DNA of 64,000 nt from UBA7430 sp002478765 (lineage in GTDB: Bacteria > Bacteroidota > Bacteroidia > Flavobacteriales > UBA7430). The translations under genes and the position numbers were made by a program. Shown here one piece after another: positions 8,933 through 17,062 of the stretch; the stretch's first letter is position 1, and each line of letters opens with the position of its first letter. A model generated the notes under the pieces. That model was not told the origin of the DNA. It did no database searches and saw only the letters and a list, made by a program, of their open reading frames with translations. The DNA lies in NCBI GenBank assembly GCA_943789355.1, contig CALSTU010000004.1:310001-374000 (forward strand), given 5' to 3'.

Positions 8933-9078
8933 GTTTACGATTTTTTTTAGATGCTTTCTTAAGCCACCTATTAGAATTGCAGGCATCCCTTTTTTCTGTC
9001 AAATTTGATTGCTCTATGTGAATGTATGGTGTTGAGTTTACAACTCTCCCTTTCTTCACCCAGCTCACAAACCCTTTT

Positions 9079-9111
9079 CCGATAACTCAATGAAACCTGC
9101 CGATAACTCAA
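9079..9111. promoter_or_regulatory. Pair of 12-bp direct repeats spaced 21 bp upstream of a surface-protein gene
   Basis: CCGATAACTCAA occurs twice (9079-9090 and 9100-9111) in the 269-base gap between recO and the next gene. The start-to-start distance of 21 bp is two helical turns, so a dimeric regulator could bind both on one DNA face. LytTR-type regulators use this arrangement, but the regulator here is unknown. The rest of the gap is AT-rich and I see no other element. Confidence 0.35.
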
Positions 9112-9201
9112 AACCGTCTTGTTTGTCGTGACAGATTTCTTACATTCAACATTCTTATAATGAATGACTTAATTTAATAATAATATTAACACCCTCCCAA
9201 G

Positions 9202-10812
9202 ATGAAGAATTTACTGAAGACTCTATTGCTGTTCCCTCTGTTGGTTTTGGGTCAGAACATTGACTCATGCTATTCGATTGACAATTACAATGTGTTGTTG
9301 CTTGAGGCAAACCCCAAATTATCTATAGACCTGCCTGAAGGCTGGAGCATGTTTGGCTTTTCGTGTTCTGACAGTATCGATGCGATAACTGCGTTTGAAG
9401 ATCATAAAGATAAAATTACGATCGTCAAAGATGAAATGGGACTTTCATATTTACCTGCATGGGAGTTTAACGCCTTGGGTCGCCTAAAACCTTCTGAGGG
9501 ATACCAAATCAAAATGAACACAGCGGTATCTGGTGTTTCATTTTGCGAACGATTGAGCTTACCTCAAGTATTGGGTTGTGTAGACTGCGAAGCCATAAAT
9601 TTTGATTCATGGGCCACAACAAGCGATGGGAGTTGTCATTATGATTCCGACGGTGATGGTGTTTATGACGCTGACGAGATAGGGGGCTGCCAGAGTATAG
9701 AGGCTTGTAATTACAATCCTGATGCTACGGATGATAACGATTCATGCACGTACCCATCAGAAACGTATTTAAATTGTAGCGGAACCTGCCTTAGCGACTC
9801 TGATTCTGATGGTGTTTGTGATGAAATTGAGCTTGAAGGCTGCCAAAGTGTAGAAGCTTGTAACTACAACCCTGACGCTACGGATGCTGACGATTCTTGT
9901 AGCTACCCCTCAGTAGTCTATTTAGACTGCAGTGGGTTTTGTCTTAATGATACGGACGATGATGGTGTTTGTGATGAAGTTGAGGTTGAAGGATGTGTTA
10001 ACCCAGATGCTTGTAATTACGATACAGAAGCTACAGAAGATGATGGTTTCTGTACCTATCCTTCAGAGAGCCATTTAGACTGTGCGGGTGCTTGCCTTAA
10101 TGATTCGGATGATGATGGTGTTTGTGACGAATTTGAGATTGCGGGCTGTTTGGATGTTGCGGCATGTAATTATAATGTGCAAGCTACAGATGCAGGAGCT
10201 TGTTCATTTGCTCAAGATGGCTATGATTGCGATGGCAATTTGCTTATTCAAGTTGGACTGGAGTATGCGGGTGGGATCATATTTTATATAGATCCAAACT
10301 CACCAGAACACGGTTTGGTTGTTTCCAAAGAAGACATAGGAACACCAATTCAATGGGGCTGTAATTCGAAACTTATAGGAGCGGATGAAACTGGATTAGG
10401 AAGCTGGGCAGGTGGAGAATGGGCTGCAAATAGTTATTACAGTAATGGTCGGTACTACTTTTGGGTAAAAAACATGTATCGGATGTGGTATTATGGCTGT
10501 AATGATGATCCCCTAGAATGGAATAATACCCTCAAAGGAATTAAAACCTTTCTCAATCTATTTAATGCTTCTACTGATGCCGGTGGCCATACCGACTGGT
10601 TTATACCAACGAAAGATCAATTAAAGGAAATTTACGATGTAAGAGATCAATTAGTGGATTCTCCCGGTTTTGTTGAATGTACCTCGAATTATTGGAGTTC
10701 TTCGGAGTCAAGTAATAATAAGGCGTGGCTACAGCGGTTCGGTGATGGATTGCTGTTCGAATACTGGAAGGACCAGCCCGTTGGCAAAGTGCGTGCAGTT
10801 CGGGCTTTTTAG
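9202..10812 (+). CDS. Secreted Cys/Asp-repeat protein with C-terminal Lcl/DUF1566-like domain
   Basis: 536 residues with signal peptide (MKNLLKTLLLFPLLVLGQ). Residues about 40-110 form a module seen in flavobacterial surface proteins (LPEGWSMFGFSC, PSEGYQIKM). Then come about 51-residue repeats, three full and two partial, each with ACNYN, a Cys-bounded loop and an acidic D-x-D-x-DGVCDE segment resembling thrombospondin type 3 calcium-binding repeats. The C-terminus (WFIPTKDQLKEIYDVRDQL, NYWSSSESS, VRAVRAF) is an Lcl/DUF1566-like domain, related to C-type-lectin-like folds in secreted proteins. No T9SS sorting domain is visible, so the protein may be periplasmic or released. A role in adhesion is only a guess. 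Confidence 0.7.
   Translation: MKNLLKTLLLFPLLVLGQNIDSCYSIDNYNVLLLEANPKLSIDLPEGWSMFGFSCSDSIDAITAFEDHKDKITIVKDEMGLSYLPAWEFNALGRLKPSEGYQIKMNTAVSGVSFCERLSLPQVLGCVDCEAINFDSWATTSDGSCHYDSDGDGVYDADEIGGCQSIEACNYNPDATDDNDSCTYPSETYLNCSGTCLSDSDSDGVCDEIELEGCQSVEACNYNPDATDADDSCSYPSVVYLDCSGFCLNDTDDDGVCDEVEVEGCVNPDACNYDTEATEDDGFCTYPSESHLDCAGACLNDSDDDGVCDEFEIAGCLDVAACNYNVQATDAGACSFAQDGYDCDGNLLIQVGLEYAGGIIFYIDPNSPEHGLVVSKEDIGTPIQWGCNSKLIGADETGLGSWAGGEWAANSYYSNGRYYFWVKNMYRMWYYGCNDDPLEWNNTLKGIKTFLNLFNASTDAGGHTDWFIPTKDQLKEIYDVRDQLVDSPGFVECTSNYWSSSESSNNKAWLQRFGDGLLFEYWKDQPVGKVRAVRAF
9685..10143 (+). repeat. Three in-frame 153-bp tandem repeats
   Basis: Units start at 9685, 9838 and 9991, each encoding 51 residues from a Gly-Cys pair to an acidic GVCDE segment. 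Partial units flank them (about 9580-9684 and 10144-10250). DNA identity between units is high enough to read by eye, so copy number could change by recombination. Confidence 0.85.
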
Positions 10813-10880
10813 TAATTTATCAATTTAACCACTTCATACTTACTGGGAAGTAGTTAAATTTTTGAATGCTGATTTTGTAA

Positions 10881-10915
10881 AAAAAAAAGACTTCCAATTT
10901 GGGAGTCTTTTTTTT
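10881..10915. terminator. Bidirectional terminator
   Basis: An A-run and GACTTCC pair, through one G-U pair, with GGGAGTC and a T-run across a five-base loop. It sits between two converging genes and can serve both strands. Confidence 0.8.
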
Positions 10916-11004
10916 CAAAATATTAGTAAGTTCTATTGTTTGACAACAAAGCATCAACCTTCAAATTTTGGCTTTTAATCTTTGCATTCGGAATATGAAA
11001 TGGT

Positions 11005-12009
11005 TTATTTCAGAGTAATATCGGAAAGGATGGTTTTTAATTCAAGAATGTGTGAACGCTTTCGTTCGCTTGGGCAGTAGATAAATCCTTCGGTATAGAT
11101 TATTTTCTGGTTTTCTTCGTCGAGAATAGCATAGGCGATGTATGAGCCACCTAAAAAGTCGTTCACCATGGTCCATAAACCTTTGGTTTCAATGGTATAT
11201 GGATGTTCTTTTATGAGTGCATAGTCTGGGTCATAGATCATTTCTGTAGCCATGTAAGATTGTGGTCGAGATCCTTCTACATGTGCCCTACCTAAAGAAT
11301 CGCGTAATTCTATCAAACTTGCTTTATTTAATTGTTCAGGACTGTAATAGTCTTCGGCATGAATCCAGATGTTGGAAATGACATTCACTTTTGGATGGTC
11401 TCTGCGAAGCCAGATAAAATTTTCCTCTGCTGCTGCGACCTGATAGCCTTTAGGAATGGTTATGCCTACTCCATAGACCTCATTTAACTGCTTTTGTATT
11501 TCTTTTTCAGCAGTGGGCTTGAGTTTTTCCAATCGTCTTTGTTGGTCTTTATCTAAAAACCAGCTTCTAATTTTATAAACGTGATTTTGTAGGCTTTGCG
11601 CTAACTGCTCTTCCGTTTCGTGCATGACATGCACGTATAGCTGTTTTTTAGCCCATTTCTGGTCTTTTCTATCTACAGAGCCCTTATCGCCTGTTGATAG
11701 CCACAATATGTTCTTATGTGTTTGAAAAATGCTTGAGAAGTCTTTTGGTTCAATGGCATAAAGATCAAACAGTGCTTCCTGTTGAGGAATTGCCGGAATA
11801 TTTTCTTGAAATGCAGATTTTATAATTGTTCCGACCTCTCCCCGCCAAAGCTCATCCGAAACAACGACAACCAGCTCAGATAAATTTCCGGTACTCGGAG
11901 GTAAAACAGTACGTGTTTCTGTTGGCTGAATTTTTTTATTCGCTTTTTTCTGACAAGAAGAAAGGCAGATGGGTAAACACAAGGTGAGAAGAAACCAGTG
12001 TAGTTTCAT
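11005..12009 (-). CDS. DUF4837 family lipoprotein
   Basis: 334 residues. A lipoprotein signal peptide (LPICLSSCQKK) puts the lipid anchor on the first Cys after the hydrophobic stretch. The domain starts with GNLSELVVVVSDELWRGEVG and contains KGYQVAAAEENFIWLRRDHPKVN, as in the Bacteroidota DUF4837 family, whose function is unknown. It is the last gene of a minus-strand run, 9 bases after the MltD-like gene. Proximity to peptidoglycan genes suggests an envelope role, but nothing in the sequence gives an activity. Confidence 0.8.
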   Translation of the reverse strand: MKLHWFLLTLCLPICLSSCQKKANKKIQPTETRTVLPPSTGNLSELVVVVSDELWRGEVGTIIKSAFQENIPAIPQQEALFDLYAIEPKDFSSIFQTHKNILWLSTGDKGSVDRKDQKWAKKQLYVHVMHETEEQLAQSLQNHVYKIRSWFLDKDQQRRLEKLKPTAEKEIQKQLNEVYGVGITIPKGYQVAAAEENFIWLRRDHPKVNVISNIWIHAEDYYSPEQLNKASLIELRDSLGRAHVEGSRPQSYMATEMIYDPDYALIKEHPYTIETKGLWTMVNDFLGGSYIAYAILDEENQKIIYTEGFIYCPSERKRSHILELKTILSDITLK

Positions 12010-12018
12010 AATGTTATT

Positions 12019-13287
12019 TTATACGTAATCCGGTCGAACATATAAGATGAGCCTCTGTCCTACCCTGATATTATCATTCTTTAAATTATTCCACTGTCGT
12101 ATTTTTTTTACAGAACAACCATAACGCAAGGCGATCTTTCCAAGATATTCGCCGCTTTTTACTTTGTAAACGATTCGCTCGTCTTGTTCGTTATATTTTG
12201 GGTAGGATTTTTGCTTTTCCTGATCTAATTTAACAAAATGCGCGTATATGTCATCTTCATTGGCTACAAACACCCCGACCTTATCTACAGGAAGTCTTAA
12301 GAAGTAACGTCTGTTTTCCAGGCTGGGGATGACATTAATTTTGTAGGAAGGGTTTAAGAACTCTAAATCACTCATGGGAACGTCTAATGACGTGGCTAGA
12401 TATTCAAAGTCAATTTGGTATTTTACGGTTACGGTATCTGTTTCGTAGAACAACACACGAGGTTTCGATGCGACAATAGTATGTTCTTCGGCATAATTCA
12501 TAGCGTAACAGACGGCAATAAATGCGGGTACATAGCTTTGTGTTTCTTTGGGTAAGAATGGCCTAATGCGCCAGTAATTTTTCTTTCCCCCAGAACGCCT
12601 GATGGCTTTGTTTACATTTCCCCTTCCAGAATTGTATGAAGCCAACACCAAGGACCAGTCTCCGTAGAGAGCATAAGATTGCTCAAAAAACTGGCAAGCA
12701 GCCACCGTAGCTCGATAAGGATCCATTCGTTCATCCACATAGGAGCTTACTTTTAAGTCGTATTCTCGACCGGTATTGAACATGAATTGCCACAAGCCTG
12801 TTGCTCCTGCCCAGGATTTTGCTCTGGGGTTTAAGGCCGATTCGACAATCGAAAGGTATTTTAATTCGAGTGGTAAATCGTATTGATCAAGAACTTCTTC
12901 AAACATTGGGAAGTAGTATTCAGCGAGTCCCATCATCCGCGAGAGTTGAGACCTTCGTTGCTGGGTGTATACTTTAATGTATTGTTTTACGTAAGGGTTG
13001 TACACCAAGTCCATAGGAGATTCAGCATTTAAATGCCGAATCCGCATTTCGTAAATACTGTCTGAAAATCTGGGTGTATTTTTTTGACTGGATTGAAATT
13101 CCGTTTCAAAAAGCTCTTTTGTTGCTCTTTGATTTGCTAAAAGCATGCTGTCAAAATATGCAATGGCTGGATCATCGAGAAAGGCAAGCTTCAAGCTGTC
13201 TTTATTTTTGTCAGAGCTTTTGTATGCTGCAGCCAGTTGGGAGATGCATATGGAAAATAAAAGCAGAAACTTGAAATGAGTATTCAT
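12019..13287 (-). CDS. mltD: MltD-like lytic murein transglycosylase with C-terminal LysM
   Basis: 422 residues, signal peptide ending near LAAAYK. The SLT domain (about residues 120-260) contains LELKYLSIVESALNPRAKS with the catalytic Glu at position 149, then GATGLWQFM and LASYNSGRGNVNKAI, all standard for family 1 lytic transglycosylases. The C-terminus (about 374-418) is one LysM peptidoglycan-binding repeat (YKVKSGEYLGKIALRYG). The enzyme cleaves the MurNAc-GlcNAc bond with 1,6-anhydro formation. The stop of the upstream gatA is one base from this start, so they are cotranscribed. Confidence 0.9.
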   Translation of the reverse strand: MNTHFKFLLLFSICISQLAAAYKSSDKNKDSLKLAFLDDPAIAYFDSMLLANQRATKELFETEFQSSQKNTPRFSDSIYEMRIRHLNAESPMDLVYNPYVKQYIKVYTQQRRSQLSRMMGLAEYYFPMFEEVLDQYDLPLELKYLSIVESALNPRAKSWAGATGLWQFMFNTGREYDLKVSSYVDERMDPYRATVAACQFFEQSYALYGDWSLVLASYNSGRGNVNKAIRRSGGKKNYWRIRPFLPKETQSYVPAFIAVCYAMNYAEEHTIVASKPRVLFYETDTVTVKYQIDFEYLATSLDVPMSDLEFLNPSYKINVIPSLENRRYFLRLPVDKVGVFVANEDDIYAHFVKLDQEKQKSYPKYNEQDERIVYKVKSGEYLGKIALRYGCSVKKIRQWNNLKNDNIRVGQRLILYVRPDYV

Positions 13288-13288
13288 T

Positions 13289-14716
13289 TTAACTTCTGAA
13301 ATTCATCAACAGTTTAGAAAATGCAAAAAGATCGTCTTCCTTGAAGGACGCAGCCATTAATTGGACTCCGATTGGCATGTTTTCGGAAGAATTCCACAAG
13401 GGTAAAGAAATCGCAGGTAATCCCGCTAAATTGGCGTGTACCGTGTAAAGATCTTCCAGGTAAACAACGGTTGGATCTTCATTTTTCACCCCAATCTCGA
13501 AAGCCGTACTTGGTGTTGTGGGCATTAGGATAAAATCATAATCTTTAAAAACCTCTTCAGTCCTATCTTGAATAAGCCGTCTAACTTGTTGAGCCTTTGT
13601 GTAGTAAGCATCGTAGTAGCCGGAGCTTAAAACAAAAGTACCTAACATGATTCTGCGCTTCACTTCATCGCCAAAACCTTCAGTCCTGGAAAGCTTGTAA
13701 GTGCTTTCGATGTCGTGGGCATTTGGGCTTCTATAGCCGTAGTGTGCGCCATCAAAACGGGCCAAATTTGAAGAAGCTTCTGCCGTTGTCAGCACGTAGT
13801 AACTCGGAACGATCACATCTAAATAAGAGAATGTTTGCTCTTCTACGGTATGCCCTTCAGCTTTAAGCTTGTTAATGAGGTTTAAAAAGTTCTCTTTGAT
13901 TTCTGGGTCTAAACCCGGACTTTCTATATACTCTTTTAGGTAAGCAATTTTCTTTTTTTCCGAGGGTGCCTCAGATTTACTGTAGGATGTTACGGGTTCG
14001 GAAGAGCTTGTGGAGTCGTTTGAATCTTCTCCAGCAATAATTTCAGTAACCAAAGCAGCGTCTTCGATAGATTTTGCCAAAGGACCGATTTGATCGAAGG
14101 ATGATGCATAGGCGATCAATCCATATCGAGAAACACGTGCATAAGTAGGTTTCATTCCAACAACGCCACAAAATGCAGCAGGTTGCCTAATAGAACCTCC
14201 AGTGTCGCTACCTAAGGCAACTTGACATAGATCGGCTGAAACGGCTGCTGCCGAACCACCTGAAGACCCACCAGCAACGGTTTTAGGGTTGCAAGGGTTT
14301 TTGACGGGACCGTATGTTGAGGTTTCATTTGCAGAACCCATAGCGAACTCATCACAGTTTACTCGACCAATAATAATGGCATCTTCTTCCAACAAGCGTT
14401 TCACAGCTGTGGCGCTGTACAAAGATTCGAAGCCTTCTAAGATTTTGGAAGACGCAGAAACTTTGTGGCCTTCAAAACAAAGATTGTCTTTTAAAGCAAT
14501 AACCATCCCTGCCAATCTTCCGGCAGTACCTGCTTGAAGTTTTTGGTCTACAGCTAGAGCCATTGATTTAGCCTCATCGGCAAAGACCTCAACATAGATG
14601 TTTAAATCTTTGTGTTTTTCAATTCGTTCTAAATAGTATTCTACAAGTGATGTGCAGGAGGTTGAGCCTGATTGAATGGACTCTCGAATCTCGTTTAGTG
14701 AAGTAAAGTTCTTCAA
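13289..14716 (-). CDS. gatA: Asp-tRNA(Asn)/Glu-tRNA(Gln) amidotransferase subunit A
   Basis: 475 residues. The amidase-signature catalytic triad is complete: Lys76 (VIALKDN), Ser151 in AGGSSGGSAAAV and Ser175 in DTGGSIRQPA. The C-terminal block LAGLPAISLPLW...PIGVQLMA is also typical. In GatCAB this subunit releases ammonia from glutamine and passes it to GatB for transamidation of mischarged tRNA. gatB and gatC are not in the window, which is normal in this phylum. It lies 17 bases after tatA. Confidence 0.95.
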   Translation of the reverse strand: MKNFTSLNEIRESIQSGSTSCTSLVEYYLERIEKHKDLNIYVEVFADEAKSMALAVDQKLQAGTAGRLAGMVIALKDNLCFEGHKVSASSKILEGFESLYSATAVKRLLEEDAIIIGRVNCDEFAMGSANETSTYGPVKNPCNPKTVAGGSSGGSAAAVSADLCQVALGSDTGGSIRQPAAFCGVVGMKPTYARVSRYGLIAYASSFDQIGPLAKSIEDAALVTEIIAGEDSNDSTSSSEPVTSYSKSEAPSEKKKIAYLKEYIESPGLDPEIKENFLNLINKLKAEGHTVEEQTFSYLDVIVPSYYVLTTAEASSNLARFDGAHYGYRSPNAHDIESTYKLSRTEGFGDEVKRRIMLGTFVLSSGYYDAYYTKAQQVRRLIQDRTEEVFKDYDFILMPTTPSTAFEIGVKNEDPTVVYLEDLYTVHANLAGLPAISLPLWNSSENMPIGVQLMAASFKEDDLFAFSKLLMNFRS

Positions 14717-14733
14717 GGTGTTGTTTTTTGAGC

Positions 14734-14922
14734 TTATTTTTCTTCGTTGTCGATGTTGTCTTTTTCTTCTTTGGCCGCATCCTTAAATTCCTTAATTCCG
14801 CTTCCAAGACCTCGCATAAGTTCAGGGATTTTTTTCCCGCCGAATAATAAAAGGACAGCCAAAAGGATTAAAACCCACTCGTAACCTCCTAAAAACCCAA
14901 AAAAGATAGATAATAGTGTCAT
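14734..14922 (-). CDS. tatA: Twin-arginine translocase subunit TatA/E
   Basis: 62 residues. A short N-terminal membrane helix (about residues 5-24) is followed by the FGGKKIPELMRGLGSGIKEFKDA hinge and amphipathic helix (quoted here as three joined motifs: FGGKKIPEL, MRGLGSG, IKEFKDA) and a charged tail. This is the pore-forming component for folded Tat substrates. tatC is elsewhere. The 160-base gap upstream separates it from the EnvC-like gene. Confidence 0.93.
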   Translation of the reverse strand: MTLLSIFFGFLGGYEWVLILLAVLLLFGGKKIPELMRGLGSGIKEFKDAAKEEKDNIDNEEK

Positions 14923-14966
14923 GTTCTTGTTTTTATACCCCTAGGGGTGCTTTGTGCAAATGTAAG

Positions 14967-15008
14967 AATTGAAAGTTGAAGATTGAAAGTTAAAGATTAA
15001 AACTTAAA
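14967..15008. repeat. Three degenerate 14-bp tandem repeats in intergenic DNA
   Basis: Successive units AATTGAAAGTTGAA, GATTGAAAGTTAAA and GATTAAAACTTAAA lie between the EnvC-like gene and tatA. Such short AT-rich repeats occur in flavobacterial intergenic DNA. They may be slippage products and have no assigned role. Confidence 0.6.
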
Positions 15009-15084
15009 AAACACCCTTTTTTATTGAGTCCTGTTGCCTTTCTTTGTTATGAAAGTTGAGAAAGGGGCTTGTAAATTCATCGTC

Positions 15085-16278
15085 TTATTTTTTCATGAGC
15101 CAGTATTGAGGGTTTAGCTTTTGACTTCCTTTCCACAACTGAAAGTCAACAACCGTACTTCCCTCCTGCTTGGATGTGTAAACAAGACCCACTTTTTGCT
15201 TTGTATTTAAGACGTCTCCTTTTTCTACGTACACTTCACTTAGGTTGGAGTAAACACTGATGAATTCTCCGTGTCGAATCATGATGACTTTGATGCCGTT
15301 TGGCATCGTTAGCACACTGCTTACTTTTCCTTTGAACACACTCCGGCATGCGCTGTGAGATTCTGTAGCAATTTCTACACCGTTATTTTCTACATATACC
15401 CCAGAAAGGATGGGATGTTTTTGTTTGCCGAATTTAGAAATGATTAACCCTTTGCCTACCGGCCAAGGCAGCTTCCCCTTATTTGAGCTAAAACTGTTAG
15501 ACAAAGCAATGGCTTCGGGCGTTGAGAGAAACTCCTTTTTTGAGGTAACTTTCGTTCTTTTTCTGAGCTCCTCTGCAATGATTCGCTCGATCTCTTTTTG
15601 GATTTTTTTCCGTTTCTTTTTCTTCTTGTTAAGCGCCTCTTTGAGCTCTTTCTCTTTTTTGGAAAGCGCCAATAAGCTCAAGTTTTGTTGTGCTTGCTCT
15701 TGATTTAACAATTCCTTTTCAAGTCGTTTGTTGTCGATTAAGTTTTGCTTGATGCTCCATTGTTTTTCAAGAACCAAATTGCTTTTTTCTAAATCATCTT
15801 GTTTGTTAAGAATATTCTGAGCTTGAAACTGTCGATATTGTGCTATTTGATTCATGTATGCTGCACGTTTGTAAGCTTGCTGAAAGTCTTCAGAAGATAG
15901 GATGAAAAGTAAGCGATTGAAGTGTTTTTGACTTTTGTACGCTTGTTGAATCAGATTGGAGTAATCCGCTTTTAAAGAGTCTAATTCGGTCTCTAGCCTC
16001 GATGTTTTCTGCTCATTAAGCTCAATTTCTTCTTTGATGTAAGCAACCTCTTTTTGAATGGTTTCAATGAGTTGAGATCGAATGCTAATTTTTTGCTTGA
16101 GTGTTTTGAGCTGACTTACGGAATAATTTTTGTTTTTTTTGTTTTGATTTAGCGCATCATTACTCCATTGAATCTCTTCTTGCAGCTTTTTTTTACGTTT
16201 TTGCAAGTCAGATCGATTTTGAGCCACTACTCCATTAAAAGACCACAGAACAAGAAGGATTCTAATGAATAGTTTCAT
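15085..16278 (-). CDS. EnvC-like murein hydrolase activator (degenerate LytM domain)
   Basis: 397 residues: signal peptide, a long coiled coil (about residues 22-260, very Lys/Gln/Glu rich) and a C-terminal LytM/M23 domain. In active M23 enzymes zinc is held by an H-x3-D pair and an H-x-H motif. Here the corresponding places read NNGVEIATE and VVDFQLWKG, so the ligands are missing. That is the hallmark of EnvC-type activators, which switch on periplasmic amidases at the septum. The gene overlaps the DUF4292 lipoprotein gene by 17 bases. The intact M23 protein at 33.8 kb is a useful contrast. Confidence 0.85.
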   Translation of the reverse strand: MKLFIRILLVLWSFNGVVAQNRSDLQKRKKKLQEEIQWSNDALNQNKKNKNYSVSQLKTLKQKISIRSQLIETIQKEVAYIKEEIELNEQKTSRLETELDSLKADYSNLIQQAYKSQKHFNRLLFILSSEDFQQAYKRAAYMNQIAQYRQFQAQNILNKQDDLEKSNLVLEKQWSIKQNLIDNKRLEKELLNQEQAQQNLSLLALSKKEKELKEALNKKKKKRKKIQKEIERIIAEELRKRTKVTSKKEFLSTPEAIALSNSFSSNKGKLPWPVGKGLIISKFGKQKHPILSGVYVENNGVEIATESHSACRSVFKGKVSSVLTMPNGIKVIMIRHGEFISVYSNLSEVYVEKGDVLNTKQKVGLVYTSKQEGSTVVDFQLWKGSQKLNPQYWLMKK

Positions 16279-17062
16279 AGGAGCCAGGGACTTTAAATGG
16301 GGTTTTTATTCCCTTGTTTAAGTTTACTTTGGAGTATTTTAAACGAAGGTTTATTTTTTTTTCAGCATCTATATTGAGGTCAATGGTCTTTCCAAGTGAC
16401 TTTTTATTGTAGTTCTCAAAATCATCATAACGAATGTAGAGCGTCCGGTTGTCTTTAAAACTTGTGTATTGTTGTGTTTTAATTTTCGAACTCTTAGGGA
16501 CTACGGAGGTGAGATAAACCTCATCTTCTGAAACTTTTTTATTACGATTCCATTTTTTCAGCTGCCTCGGGCTTATAGAAGAAAGTGAATAGAGGTTGTT
16601 GTTTAAGGTACTGAAGTATTTTTTTGCTTGGTAGGAATCTAGAGAGTTTCCAACCAAGAGGTCTTGAATACGCTCGAAACTCAGCGGGCTTTGAATTTTT
16701 TCGCTCAGCTCGTCGTAGCTACTTTTGTAATAGGTTTTCTCATAGCGATTGATGAAATGCATGCTGTCCAAATCAAAGAGCACCCGCCCAAGTTCTATTC
16801 CCAGGCCAGGACCTATTGTAATCCAGATGACGCTGTCTTTTTTAATTTTCACAGCACCTTTAAAGGGGATCTTATTATCAGAATCTTCGTAGGTTCCAGA
16901 AATTTTCGCACTCATTGAATTAAAATCAAAGTGTGCGGACTGAACAGACTCGATGAGAAGGTCTGCTTTTGGAGCTTTAGCATAGGTTGGTAATGCAAGC
17001 TCAGCAGTACGACAGCTAACGAGCATCAGGATAACACCCAAAAAAAGGATTGTTTTACTCAT
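16262..17062 (-). CDS. DUF4292 family lipoprotein
   Basis: 266 residues with a lipobox (LMLVSCRTAE). The body reads HFDFNSMSAKISGTYED, VIWITIGPGLGIELGRVLFD and PLSFERIQDLLVGN, characteristic of DUF4292, a Bacteroidota family with a LolA/LolB-like beta fold. It may bind lipid or lipoprotein in the periplasm, but that is inferred from fold similarity. It overlaps the genes on both sides, so it is in one operon with the TPR lipoprotein and EnvC-like gene. Confidence 0.82.
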   Translation of the reverse strand: MSKTILFLGVILMLVSCRTAELALPTYAKAPKADLLIESVQSAHFDFNSMSAKISGTYEDSDNKIPFKGAVKIKKDSVIWITIGPGLGIELGRVLFDLDSMHFINRYEKTYYKSSYDELSEKIQSPLSFERIQDLLVGNSLDSYQAKKYFSTLNNNLYSLSSISPRQLKKWNRNKKVSEDEVYLTSVVPKSSKIKTQQYTSFKDNRTLYIRYDDFENYNKKSLGKTIDLNIDAEKKINLRLKYSKVNLNKGIKTPFKVPGSYETIH

